Source: Opitutales bacterium (GTDB taxonomy: Bacteria; Verrucomicrobiota; Verrucomicrobiia; Opitutales; JAIRKQ01). Taken from it: 6,411 bases of DNA. Positions within the stretch are counted from its first letter, which is position 1. Every line of letters begins with the position of its first letter. Of this stretch, positions 1 through 6,385 are shown in pieces. The stretch is from the NCBI GenBank assembly GCA_029059365.1, contig JAIDVZ010000073.1:1-6411 (forward strand), read 5' to 3'. A program made the position numbers and the translations under genes. Below the pieces are notes generated by a model. The model saw only the letters and a program-made list of their open reading frames with translations, was not told the origin of the DNA and made no database searches.

Positions 1-756
1 TTCTAAAATAGCAGAAAATAATGGCGAGGCCATCGGCAAACTGAAATTTTCTGGACGTGTATCATAAAATCCAAACAAACACGGCAAAACATCCCCCCTT
101 TGCTCCTCGCACTTTGAAAAATCAATAGAGCTACCCAATATTCTCGCTGGGGTACCAGTTTTCATGCGCCCGAGCTGTAAATTATATTTTTTCAAATTAA
201 GCGATAGAGTTTGTGCAGAAAAATCTCCCAATCTTCCACCGGAAATTTTTGTCTCACCAATGTGCATCAATCCACGTAAAAATGTACCATTTGTCAAAAC
301 AACCGTTTTTGCACGAAAATCTACCCCCACATTTGTTTTAACACCAACAACACTATCATTTTCAATGATTAAATCATCGACAATCGCTTGAAAAATACTC
401 AAATTTGGGAACAATTTTTCTAGAACAAACTTCATACGTCCGCTGTACATCCTTTTATCACACTGCGCACGCGGACCTTGTACAGCTGCCCCTTTTGAGG
501 CATTCAACATACGAAATTGTATGGCTGTCGCATCAGCATTCATCGCCATCTGCCCACCAAGTGCATCAATCTCACGTACGATATTCCCTTTTGCCACGCC
601 ACCGATCGATGGATTGCAACTCATCTTAGCAATGGTATCTAAATTGCCAGTCAAAAGCAATGTTTTGCACTGCATTTTGGCGGCGATGGCAGCCGCTTCA
701 CATCCAGCATGTCCAGCGCCAACCACGATAACATCAAAAATATCTTCACGAGTCAT
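1..756 (-). CDS. mnmG: MnmG (GidA), tRNA uridine-34 carboxymethylaminomethyl modification enzyme, N-terminal part
   Basis: MnmG works with the GTPase MnmE to install the (carboxymethyl)aminomethyl group at C5 of wobble uridine 34 in certain tRNAs, using FAD; it is cytosolic. Translating the minus strand from ATG 756-754 gives exactly 252 codons open to the window edge, with no stop or frameshift. Visible landmarks: the FAD dinucleotide-binding GAGHAG (residues 13-18), CNPSIGGVAKG (47-57), DALGGQM (64-70), FRMLNASKGAAVQGPRAQCD (81-100), GTFLRGLMHIG (157-167), SGGRLGD (172-178) and MKTGTPAR (198-205), followed by SIDFSKCEEQ. These occur in the order and spacing of the family. Full-length MnmG is usually about 600-630 residues, so roughly 60 percent, including the C-terminal MnmE/tRNA-binding part, lies off the left edge. 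The start is preceded by no good Shine-Dalgarno site (CCTTGAG directly abuts it); the frame stays open a little upstream, but residue 1 fits the family N-terminus. Family identity is very secure. Confidence 0.96.
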   Translation of the reverse strand, partial: MTREDIFDVIVVGAGHAGCEAAAIAAKMQCKTLLLTGNLDTIAKMSCNPSIGGVAKGNIVREIDALGGQMAMNADATAIQFRMLNASKGAAVQGPRAQCDKRMYSGRMKFVLEKLFPNLSIFQAIVDDLIIENDSVVGVKTNVGVDFRAKTVVLTNGTFLRGLMHIGETKISGGRLGDFSAQTLSLNLKKYNLQLGRMKTGTPARILGSSIDFSKCEEQRGDVLPCLFGFYDTRPENFSLPMASPLFSAILE

Positions 757-783
757 CTCAAGGACAACTTCAAAACCGTTTAC

Positions 784-809
784 AAAAAAATGCGAGAGAA
801 ATCTCGCAT
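784..809 (-). terminator. Rho-independent terminator of the OTU-like protease gene
   Basis: Read on the minus strand, ATGCGAGA (809-802) can pair with TCTCGCAT (797-790) as a perfect 8-bp stem closing a 4-base loop TTTC (801-798). The distal arm runs straight into a tract of T residues (790-784, seven in all, the first shared with the stem). This is the classical intrinsic terminator layout. It lies about 70 nt after the stop codon of the upstream minus-strand gene and only 27 nt before the mnmG ATG. Read on the plus strand there is no T-run after the hairpin, so it should act in one direction only. Confidence 0.85.
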
Positions 810-812
810 GTA

Positions 813-842
813 AATATCAAATTACGAATCTAAATTTTACAA
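813..842 (-). promoter_or_regulatory. Candidate mnmG promoter
   Basis: On the minus strand TTGTAA (842-837, 4 of 6 to the sigma-70 -35 consensus) is followed after 18 bases by GATATT (818-813, 4 of 6 to the -10). Initiation about 7 bases downstream would begin near 806, inside the first arm of the terminator hairpin of the upstream gene, leaving a leader of about 50 nt before the mnmG ATG at 756. The position is suggestive but the match is moderate and the DNA is AT-rich, so chance matches are easy. Confidence 0.25.
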
Positions 843-878
843 CCACTCTTGATTTAACAATTCCTCAGATTAATGCTT

Positions 879-2348
879 CTATTCATTCATTTGAATAACA
901 TTGAAATCCTTAAGATCGGAATCTTCCGGGTTTGAGGTAACGTTATTACCATTACCATCGGTTTTATTCTCTAAATCTCCTTGAGTGGCATCATCGTTAT
1001 TATTCGTCACAACCGGCTGTTTACCTCTCTCCGGAATAGAATTATTTATCGTAATTTTCTGACCTTGCCTAATTACCGCTCGAGCATGTTTTTTAAACGG
1101 AAAGATTGTTATTTCGTCATTTATGGCTTCAATAGCACCGGCATCGATACTTTGCGGGCCATAGCTACCTGTGCCATCTGGAGCAAGTACACGATATACG
1201 TACTGTGATTCATTCAAATCCTCAATGATACAGACATTGCACCTGAGTAACTGAGCCACAGTTCCCATTTCATCAGGCCGTATAGGTGCAGCCCCAAGCC
1301 CCAGATGCTTGGTTAATTCCTCCTTTCTTCCATTAGAGCTCCAATTTTTTGCAATTTCACCACGCAACCAAGGGATAACATAATTTCTAAAATAGCTGAA
1401 ATTGTCTCTAACCGTATCTGCTCCAAATATCGAAATTAATACTGACCAGAGCATACAATTGCCGTCTCTAGGAGTATCAATCACTTCGAGATTATCAAGG
1501 TTCTCAATTGGAAGGTTACTGTTATTACTACGTAATGCCTCACACAGCTTATTGGTAGCTCCATTATTTTTTTCAAACTTAAACTCCCAATGAAAAAATC
1601 CCCAAATTGCCATCCAAATTTTAAAGACAAAATCTCTAAATCCAGTGCAACGGGTCATTGCGTACGAACTATAAAGAAGTTCCTTCGATCCCTGAAGTTC
1701 CTCAAACGTCATCCTGTCTGGAGTTTCTAAAATATCATTATACAATCCATTAAATTTAACACCGGTTATAATGGTTCTAGGTTCCAACGAAAACTGACAA
1801 TCTATTTCTTCACCCGAAGTATGGTCTTGTTTTACTTGTTTTTCCTGCGCCTTTTTTAATGCGTTGATGACGCAGGTTTTAAATTTATTGGAAAACCTAG
1901 GCGTTATAATCTCAAAATTTTTATTGATCGACAAATTAACGTTTCGATTACTATTCCCTTCAGCTCTAACTATTTCTAGCAGCAGGTCTACATTATCATC
2001 GCTATTGCCAATTTTCTTAGGTTTAACATATATATTAAACTTTGTAATGTTCCAATCATTTATACTTTTTTCGCCGTCCAAATCGATGTAGCGACCACTC
2101 CCACCAAATGTTTGCGTTGGTAAAGCATTGTCTCGGCTTTTCTCAAGTATTTCATCAATTTCATTTAAACCTATACCAATGTCTTCGTCACTCGAATTTG
2201 CATCCCTATCAGATAAACCAATGCCCCCTACGTTACTAACTTGTTGCTCCTTGAACGTATTGCTTACATTCTGACCAGGATTCTCCGTTGGCAAACCTTG
2301 GGGTAGACCGCCGCTACCATCAGTTTTTGGAACATCACTCCATGTCAT
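879..2348 (-). CDS. OTU-like cysteine protease (probable deubiquitinase), candidate secreted effector
   Basis: A 489-residue protein. Residues 285-426 resemble an OTU domain: VIDTPRDGNCMLWSVL carries the signature D-G-x-C (Asp295, Cys298 as nucleophile); MGTVAQLLRCNVCII (361-375) matches the conserved helix-strand in the middle of OTU folds; and ITIFPFKKHARAVI supplies a candidate catalytic His421 at the position of the family's C-terminal H-aromatic segment. The 123-residue Cys-His spacing suits OTU enzymes, which cleave ubiquitin chains. Residues 1-80 (Gly/Ser/Asp/Asn-rich) and 430-489 (Asn/Asp-rich) look disordered. An unrecognised alpha/beta-like region fills about 95-210. A Trp/Phe-rich hydrophobic stretch lies at 237-258. 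No Sec signal peptide is evident. It is transcribed divergently from a T3SS chaperone and secretin, which suggests (inference) that it is a type III effector. The start is fixed by GGGAGG 8 bases upstream. The OTU call rests on motifs read by eye; the His replaces the usual following aromatic with Ala, so activity is not assured. Confidence 0.75.
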   Translation of the reverse strand: MTWSDVPKTDGSGGLPQGLPTENPGQNVSNTFKEQQVSNVGGIGLSDRDANSSDEDIGIGLNEIDEILEKSRDNALPTQTFGGSGRYIDLDGEKSINDWNITKFNIYVKPKKIGNSDDNVDLLLEIVRAEGNSNRNVNLSINKNFEIITPRFSNKFKTCVINALKKAQEKQVKQDHTSGEEIDCQFSLEPRTIITGVKFNGLYNDILETPDRMTFEELQGSKELLYSSYAMTRCTGFRDFVFKIWMAIWGFFHWEFKFEKNNGATNKLCEALRSNNSNLPIENLDNLEVIDTPRDGNCMLWSVLISIFGADTVRDNFSYFRNYVIPWLRGEIAKNWSSNGRKEELTKHLGLGAAPIRPDEMGTVAQLLRCNVCIIEDLNESQYVYRVLAPDGTGSYGPQSIDAGAIEAINDEITIFPFKKHARAVIRQGQKITINNSIPERGKQPVVTNNNDDATQGDLENKTDGNGNNVTSNPEDSDLKDFNVIQMNE

Positions 2349-2356
2349 TTACTTCG

Positions 2357-2362
2357 CCTCCC
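2357..2362 (-). promoter_or_regulatory. Strong Shine-Dalgarno site of the OTU-like gene
   Basis: The minus strand reads GGGAGG at 2362-2357, within a longer purine-rich AGGTAGGGAGGC, with 8 bases to the ATG at 2348. This is near-ideal complementarity and spacing and decides the start codon. None of the other three genes with a visible start here has a site of this quality. Confidence 0.85.
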
Positions 2363-2393
2363 TACCTTTGCTTTATTACAGTCCCGGCGGGAG

Positions 2394-2422
2394 AGGATAC
2401 ACGATACACGTGAAATATGCAA
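2394..2422 (-). promoter_or_regulatory. Candidate promoter of the OTU-like gene
   Basis: On the minus strand TTGCAT (2422-2417) and TATCCT (2399-2394) are separated by 17 bases, with 3 of 6 and 4 of 6 matches to the sigma-70 boxes. This would give a leader of about 40 nt containing the strong ribosome binding site. It physically overlaps the -35 region of the divergent glyS promoter. The -35 match is weak, so this is a candidate only. Confidence 0.3.
2396..2409. repeat. Tandem heptamer GATACAC x2
   Basis: GATACAC occurs twice back to back (2396-2402 and 2403-2409), ending one base before the -35 box of the rightward promoter and lying across the candidate leftward promoter. Tandem short sites in this position can bind a regulator; with only two copies chance is also possible. 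Confidence 0.4.
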
Positions 2423-2439
2423 ATGAAAAATGCTATAAT
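2410..2439 (+). promoter_or_regulatory. Extended -10 sigma-70 promoter for glyS and the downstream T3SS genes
   Basis: A perfect TATAAT (2434-2439) is preceded by TGC, giving the extended -10 motif TGnTATAAT. GTGAAA (2410-2415) lies 18 bases upstream as a 4 of 6 -35 box. Transcription would start near 2446, leaving a leader of about 75 nt before the glyS ATG at 2521. The leader holds no recognisable T-box or riboswitch. It is the best promoter in the window and plausibly drives glyS, the chaperone and sctC together. Confidence 0.7.
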
Positions 2440-2520
2440 GTAGTGTTGCTTGAATAAATGCCTTTTATTATGAGGTAGATATTACTTGATAATGCTCTGA
2501 GTTTTTTATTATTTGGCCAC

Positions 2521-4029
2521 ATGGCTGATGATACTAAGCTCGGGTTAATGGACAAAATTATATCGCTGTGCAAGCGACGTGGGTTCATTTTTCAATCATC
2601 TAGTATTTATGGTGGGTTAAACGGTTTTTTTGATTATGGTCCATTAGGATGTGAATTAAAAAAGAATATTAAAGATTCTTGGTGGAAAAATATGGTACAG
2701 TGCCGAGATGATGTCGTTGGACTAGACTGTTCAATAATTTCACATCCTGCGGTCTGGAAGGCCTCTGGGCATGTCGCCGGGTTTTCCGACCCAATGGTCG
2801 ACTGTAAAGACTCAAAGATGCGATATCGCGCAGATCAGTTGTTTTTCGCACGTGTATGCGTTGATAATAGTCCAGTCGGGTACATCTCAGTGTTAGAATC
2901 ACCTGATATGCAAGAGATTGCAAAAGATAAGGCCATCCATCTTAAACGTAAATTAGGGGTAGCCGGAAATTTAGATGAGATAGAACTTAAGCCGTACGTT
3001 GAAGCGACCTCCGAAGAATATGCACTTATACCGTCCCCAGCAACTGATAAACCTGGATCTCTGACTCCGCCAAGGAATTTTAATTTGATGTTCAAAACGT
3101 ATATCGGAGCATTAAATGATGCCTCCGCTGAGGCCTATCTCCGCCCAGAAACGGCTCAAGGAATATTTATTAATTTCAAAAACGTGGTCGATAGTACACG
3201 TGTTAAAATTCCTTTCGGGATTGCACAAATCGGTCGATCATTCAGAAACGAAATAACTCCACGCAATTTCGTCTTCCGTTCGCGTGAATTTGAGCAAATG
3301 GAACTGGAATTTTTTATCGATGATAAAGAAGAATCCTGGCAATATTGGCATCAATACTGGATAAATGAACGCCTAAATTGGCACAAAAGTATCGGATTGC
3401 CAAGCGATATGCTTGAATTGGATGTTCATGAAAAAGAAAAGCTTGCACATTATGCTAAAGCTTGCACTGATATCACCTTTAAATACCCATTCGGAGTACA
3501 AGAATTGGAAGGTATTGCTGCTCGCGGATGTTTTGATCTTACGCAACATCAAAATGCCAGCAATCAAGCCTTGGAATATTTCGACGAAAACGAAAAACGT
3601 AGATATTTGCCACACGTAATTGAACCATCCGTAGGCGTCGATCGCACGGTACTTGCAGTATTATGTGCAGCATATCATGAAGATGAAATAGATGGTGAGA
3701 AGCGTACAGTGCTTAGATTTTCTCCGAATATCGCTCCAATAAAACTTGCTGTTTTGCCAATTGTAAAAAATCGTGAAGAAATTGTCCAAAAAGCGCAGCA
3801 AGTTTATAAAAAACTACAGCCACTGTTTAGTGTATATTACGATCATACCGGCGCGATCGGGCGGAGGTACAGAAGAATGGATGAAATCGGAACCCCGTTT
3901 TGTTTAACTGTCGATTTTGAGTCACTCGAAAACGATACTTTTACAATACGATACCGAGATTCAACCGAACAGGTACGTTTACATAATGATGAACTGGTGA
4001 ACTTTTTATCAAAAAATATCGGTCAGTAA
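2521..4029 (+). CDS. glyS: Glycyl-tRNA synthetase, single-chain alpha2 type
   Basis: This class II synthetase charges tRNA-Gly with glycine in the cytosol. The 502 residues match the homodimeric (archaeal/eukaryotic-like and some-bacterial) GlyRS in length and motif order: MDKIISLCKRRGFIFQSS (10-27), YGGLNGFFDYGPLG (30-43), GHVAGFSDPMVDC (83-95), RPETAQG (208-214), motif 2 GRSFRNEITPR (238-248) with Arg242 and Glu244, EFEQMELEFF (256-265), motif 3 EPSVGVDRTVLAVL (368-381) with Arg375. A C-terminal anticodon-binding HGTP domain spans about 399-500, with IGRRYRRMDEIGTPFC (446-461). It is unrelated in architecture to the alpha2/beta2 GlyQ/GlyS enzyme. The ATG at 2521 has no clear Shine-Dalgarno; Met10 at 2548 is an alternative start, since the conserved family block begins there. 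The next gene begins within a few tens of bases and no terminator intervenes, so co-transcription with T3SS genes is likely. The symbol glyS is also used for the beta subunit of the other type; some databases use glyQS here. Confidence 0.97.
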   Translation: MADDTKLGLMDKIISLCKRRGFIFQSSSIYGGLNGFFDYGPLGCELKKNIKDSWWKNMVQCRDDVVGLDCSIISHPAVWKASGHVAGFSDPMVDCKDSKMRYRADQLFFARVCVDNSPVGYISVLESPDMQEIAKDKAIHLKRKLGVAGNLDEIELKPYVEATSEEYALIPSPATDKPGSLTPPRNFNLMFKTYIGALNDASAEAYLRPETAQGIFINFKNVVDSTRVKIPFGIAQIGRSFRNEITPRNFVFRSREFEQMELEFFIDDKEESWQYWHQYWINERLNWHKSIGLPSDMLELDVHEKEKLAHYAKACTDITFKYPFGVQELEGIAARGCFDLTQHQNASNQALEYFDENEKRRYLPHVIEPSVGVDRTVLAVLCAAYHEDEIDGEKRTVLRFSPNIAPIKLAVLPIVKNREEIVQKAQQVYKKLQPLFSVYYDHTGAIGRRYRRMDEIGTPFCLTVDFESLENDTFTIRYRDSTEQVRLHNDELVNFLSKNIGQ

Positions 4030-4064
4030 ATTTTGTCTTGAAAAGCCCCTATGATTTGGCTACC

Positions 4065-4535
4065 ATGGCGACGATATTGGTAGGAAGAATGACATGGGAA
4101 GAGGCAGTTGAGGTGTTATCAGAATTCTTATTGTTAGAAAATTGGCAGAAGGATAGTGATGGGACTTATGCTTTTATAGTAGATAATCAACTAGAAATCC
4201 GGGTGTTTTGTATAGATTGGGATTATATCCTTTTTCAAGGACTTATAGGTGCTCCATTGCCTACCAATGGAGAAAGCGCACGAGAAAGATTAAAGCTAAT
4301 TTTACAATTAAATTTTGCGCGCATTGAGGACAACAATGATGTATTATCCATAGATTCTGATGCCAGAAAAATTGCAATCACCCGCAAATTAATGCTTAAG
4401 GATCTTGAATTAAATTCATTGATAGATAATATCGAATCGTTCGTAAAAAATGTAGATTTTTGGTTTTCGGCAATAGAAATGAGGTCAATAATTTCCAATT
4501 TATCTCCCCTATTAAACAATTTACATCATCAATAA
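4065..4535 (+). CDS. Type III secretion chaperone, CesT/Tir-chaperone family
   Basis: These small acidic cytosolic dimers bind the N-terminal region of effectors or translocators and deliver them to the T3SS ATPase. From ATG 4065 the product has 156 residues, close to the usual 130-160. The family pattern is visible: an N-terminal helix (TWEEAVEVLSEFLLLENW), then a beta strand pair over DGTYAFIVDNQLEIRVFCID, the strand YILFQGLIGAPLP, the helix LKLILQLNFARI (the LL..N motif of the family), the strand pair DVLSIDSDARKIAITRKL, and a long C-terminal helix ELNSLIDNIESFVKNVDFWF. The cargo cannot be read from sequence. The start is uncertain: an in-frame TTG at 4038 and an ATG at 4089 are alternatives; the 4089 start (148 residues) best fits the family N-terminus, but its AGGAAG lies only one base away. 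No good Shine-Dalgarno supports any of them. The stop TAA overlaps the secretin ATG by one base, implying translational coupling and a shared role. Family call is by pattern, not by a database search. Confidence 0.83.
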   Translation: MATILVGRMTWEEAVEVLSEFLLLENWQKDSDGTYAFIVDNQLEIRVFCIDWDYILFQGLIGAPLPTNGESARERLKLILQLNFARIEDNNDVLSIDSDARKIAITRKLMLKDLELNSLIDNIESFVKNVDFWFSAIEMRSIISNLSPLLNNLHHQ

Positions 4536-6385
4536 TGCAACGTGTTATACAGTTTTTATTTTTCGGGATCTTGCTAACGTGCGGAATGTTGCCGGTAGCA
4601 GCTCTCGATGACACCACGACACACGGAATCCCCTTCACTAATTCCTATTACTACCATTTTTCAAGAGATCAAAATTTAGGCGCATTGGTCAAAGACTTTT
4701 GCTCCATGCAGGGAATAAATGTTGTTATCAGCCCAATGGTATCAGATGTGGTCAACGGCAGGTTCAATAAAATGGACCCAGCAGAATTTTGGAACTACAT
4801 CACACAAGCATATGGACTATCTTGGTTTTATGACGGTAAGATATTGTACGTCTACAAAAACAGCGAATTGCAAACTCAAATATTCAGGATGGATGCAGAT
4901 GGAATTGGAACAATGTCCAACATTATCAAACATCTCGGGTTTAGTAGCTCAGATTTCTCATTTCGATCAGTTCCAAGTGCGAATATATTAATCGTAACTG
5001 CTCCACCAAAATATCTCGAAACCATAAATGATCTATCTGTAAAATTTGTCACCGAAAAAATAACAGATACTACCATCGTAAAAACCTTTCCGTTACAATA
5101 TGCATGGGCATATGATATGAGCTTTACGTATAAGGATGGATCAATAACCGTGCCAGGGGTTGCAACATTGTTACAAAATATAGTGACCGGATCTCAATCT
5201 GCATATTCTATATCAACAATGGATGTAAATTTAGGTGGGAAGACCCAAAACAAACGTGAAAAGCTAGAAGGCTTGGTGCAGTCAAATAACCCACACTCCA
5301 GTCAAAATAATGCATCATCAAGCGAGGATAAAGGGAAAGATAAACAATCCTCTGAGAGCTCAGAAAATGTTTCATCAACAAGTACACTACCTGGTTTCAT
5401 CACCTGCGACCAGAGATTAAACGCGGTAATAATCAGAGATAAACATCAAAATATGCAATTTTATGAAGATATCATAAAGCAACTTGATGTGCCGTGCGAT
5501 GTCATAAAAATTGATGTAGCTATTGTTGATGTCACACAAACCCAAGGAATGGATTTTGGATTAAGCTCACTCGGAATATCTAAAGGGCAAAGTAAAACTC
5601 TTAATATTGGAATAAGTGGCGATAGCGTATCTAAATCCCAAAAATCTGATTTACAGGGAGCAGCTAATATATTTGGACAGATGACAGGTGTCTTAAAGAG
5701 ATATACAATTTCATCATATTTGCAGGTATTAGAAGACCACGGAAACGCAAAAGTAGTAGCCAAACCATCTGTGTTAACATTAGATAACGTCGGTGCAATA
5801 ATAGAAAAAGAAGAAACGATGTATTCAAAAGTTAGTGGAACATACAGCGAAGGATTGTACGACATAAATGCAACGACCAAACTGCAAGTCGTCCCACATG
5901 TCATACCCCATGACCATGATAAAGATGGGAAAAGAAAATTGAAAATGTTCGTCAATGTTCAAGATGGGTCATTGTCCGGCAACACTCAGCAAGGGGCAAC
6001 CCCGACTTGTAATTCTAATTCGATAAATACCCAGGCGGTGTTATACGAGGGCCAGAGCTTGTTGATAGGTGGTTATTTCAAAGAAGAAAAATCTAAAAGC
6101 GCAAGCGGTGTACCTTTTTTGCAGAGAATCCCATTAGTTGGAAATTTGTTTAAGCGTACGATTGACAGTAGCAATGTTGTTGAAAGAATATACGTTATTT
6201 CACCGAACATAGTGGACATTGATGAACAAGATCACAAATTTGACCATTTTATGACAGGCGGTAATCTAGAAACAAAGGGAGTTATCACCCAAGCTGCACC
6301 AGCCCAACGTCAACCAAAGAAGATCACCCTAAACTTTAAAAAGACTCAAAAAAAACAGAAAAAAGCTGACTCCAATAAAGACTAA
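4535..6385 (+). CDS. sctC: Type III secretion system outer-membrane secretin SctC (YscC/CdsC-like)
   Basis: SctC multimerises into the outer-membrane ring through which the needle and effectors pass. The 616-residue product begins with a Sec signal peptide (hydrophobic core IQFLFFGILLTCGMLPVAA, likely cut near residue 23). The N0 domain (about 38-108) includes FWNYITQAYGLSWFYDGKIL, the WYYDG-type wording typical of T3SS rather than type II or pilus secretins. An N1 domain follows (about 112-175) with SANILIVTAPPKYLE, then an N3-like domain (about 181-318) interrupted by a Ser/Asn/Lys-rich linker (about 248-286) and closing with RLNAVIIRD. The secretin core (about 320-560) carries the hallmark GVPFLQRIPLVGNLFK (525-540). 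The tail after 575 is Lys/Gln-rich and may be a pilotin-binding S domain. The start ATG 4535-4537 overlaps the chaperone stop; the frame is open upstream to an ATG at 4460, but only 4535 starts directly with a signal peptide. Length matches SctC proteins (about 550-650). Confidence 0.93.
   Translation: MQRVIQFLFFGILLTCGMLPVAALDDTTTHGIPFTNSYYYHFSRDQNLGALVKDFCSMQGINVVISPMVSDVVNGRFNKMDPAEFWNYITQAYGLSWFYDGKILYVYKNSELQTQIFRMDADGIGTMSNIIKHLGFSSSDFSFRSVPSANILIVTAPPKYLETINDLSVKFVTEKITDTTIVKTFPLQYAWAYDMSFTYKDGSITVPGVATLLQNIVTGSQSAYSISTMDVNLGGKTQNKREKLEGLVQSNNPHSSQNNASSSEDKGKDKQSSESSENVSSTSTLPGFITCDQRLNAVIIRDKHQNMQFYEDIIKQLDVPCDVIKIDVAIVDVTQTQGMDFGLSSLGISKGQSKTLNIGISGDSVSKSQKSDLQGAANIFGQMTGVLKRYTISSYLQVLEDHGNAKVVAKPSVLTLDNVGAIIEKEETMYSKVSGTYSEGLYDINATTKLQVVPHVIPHDHDKDGKRKLKMFVNVQDGSLSGNTQQGATPTCNSNSINTQAVLYEGQSLLIGGYFKEEKSKSASGVPFLQRIPLVGNLFKRTIDSSNVVERIYVISPNIVDIDEQDHKFDHFMTGGNLETKGVITQAAPAQRQPKKITLNFKKTQKKQKKADSNKD

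Noticed and set aside
521..898. 125-codon open frame on the plus strand
   Set aside because: It is antisense to mnmG, whose minus-strand frame has unmistakable family motifs; the frame has no recognisable product.
2382..2394. TCCC/GGGA inverted repeat in the intergenic region (at about 2382-2392)
   Set aside because: The stem is only 4 bp and there is no T-run; too small to call a hairpin with a function.
2446..2520. T-box or riboswitch in the glyS leader
   Set aside because: The leader is too short (about 75 nt) and shows no T-box sequence or strong terminator/antiterminator pair.
4460..4534. N-terminal extension of the secretin from the ATG at 4460
   Set aside because: It adds 25 polar residues ahead of the signal peptide and lies wholly inside the chaperone gene; starting at 4535 gives a normal signal peptide at residue 1.
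4568..4582. Lipobox-like LLTC in the secretin signal peptide
   Set aside because: Thr before Cys is a poor lipobox and the Cys sits in the middle of the hydrophobic core; SctC is normally not lipidated.
5461..5955. 164-codon open frame on the minus strand
   Set aside because: It lies wholly antisense within the secretin core and its product resembles no family I know.
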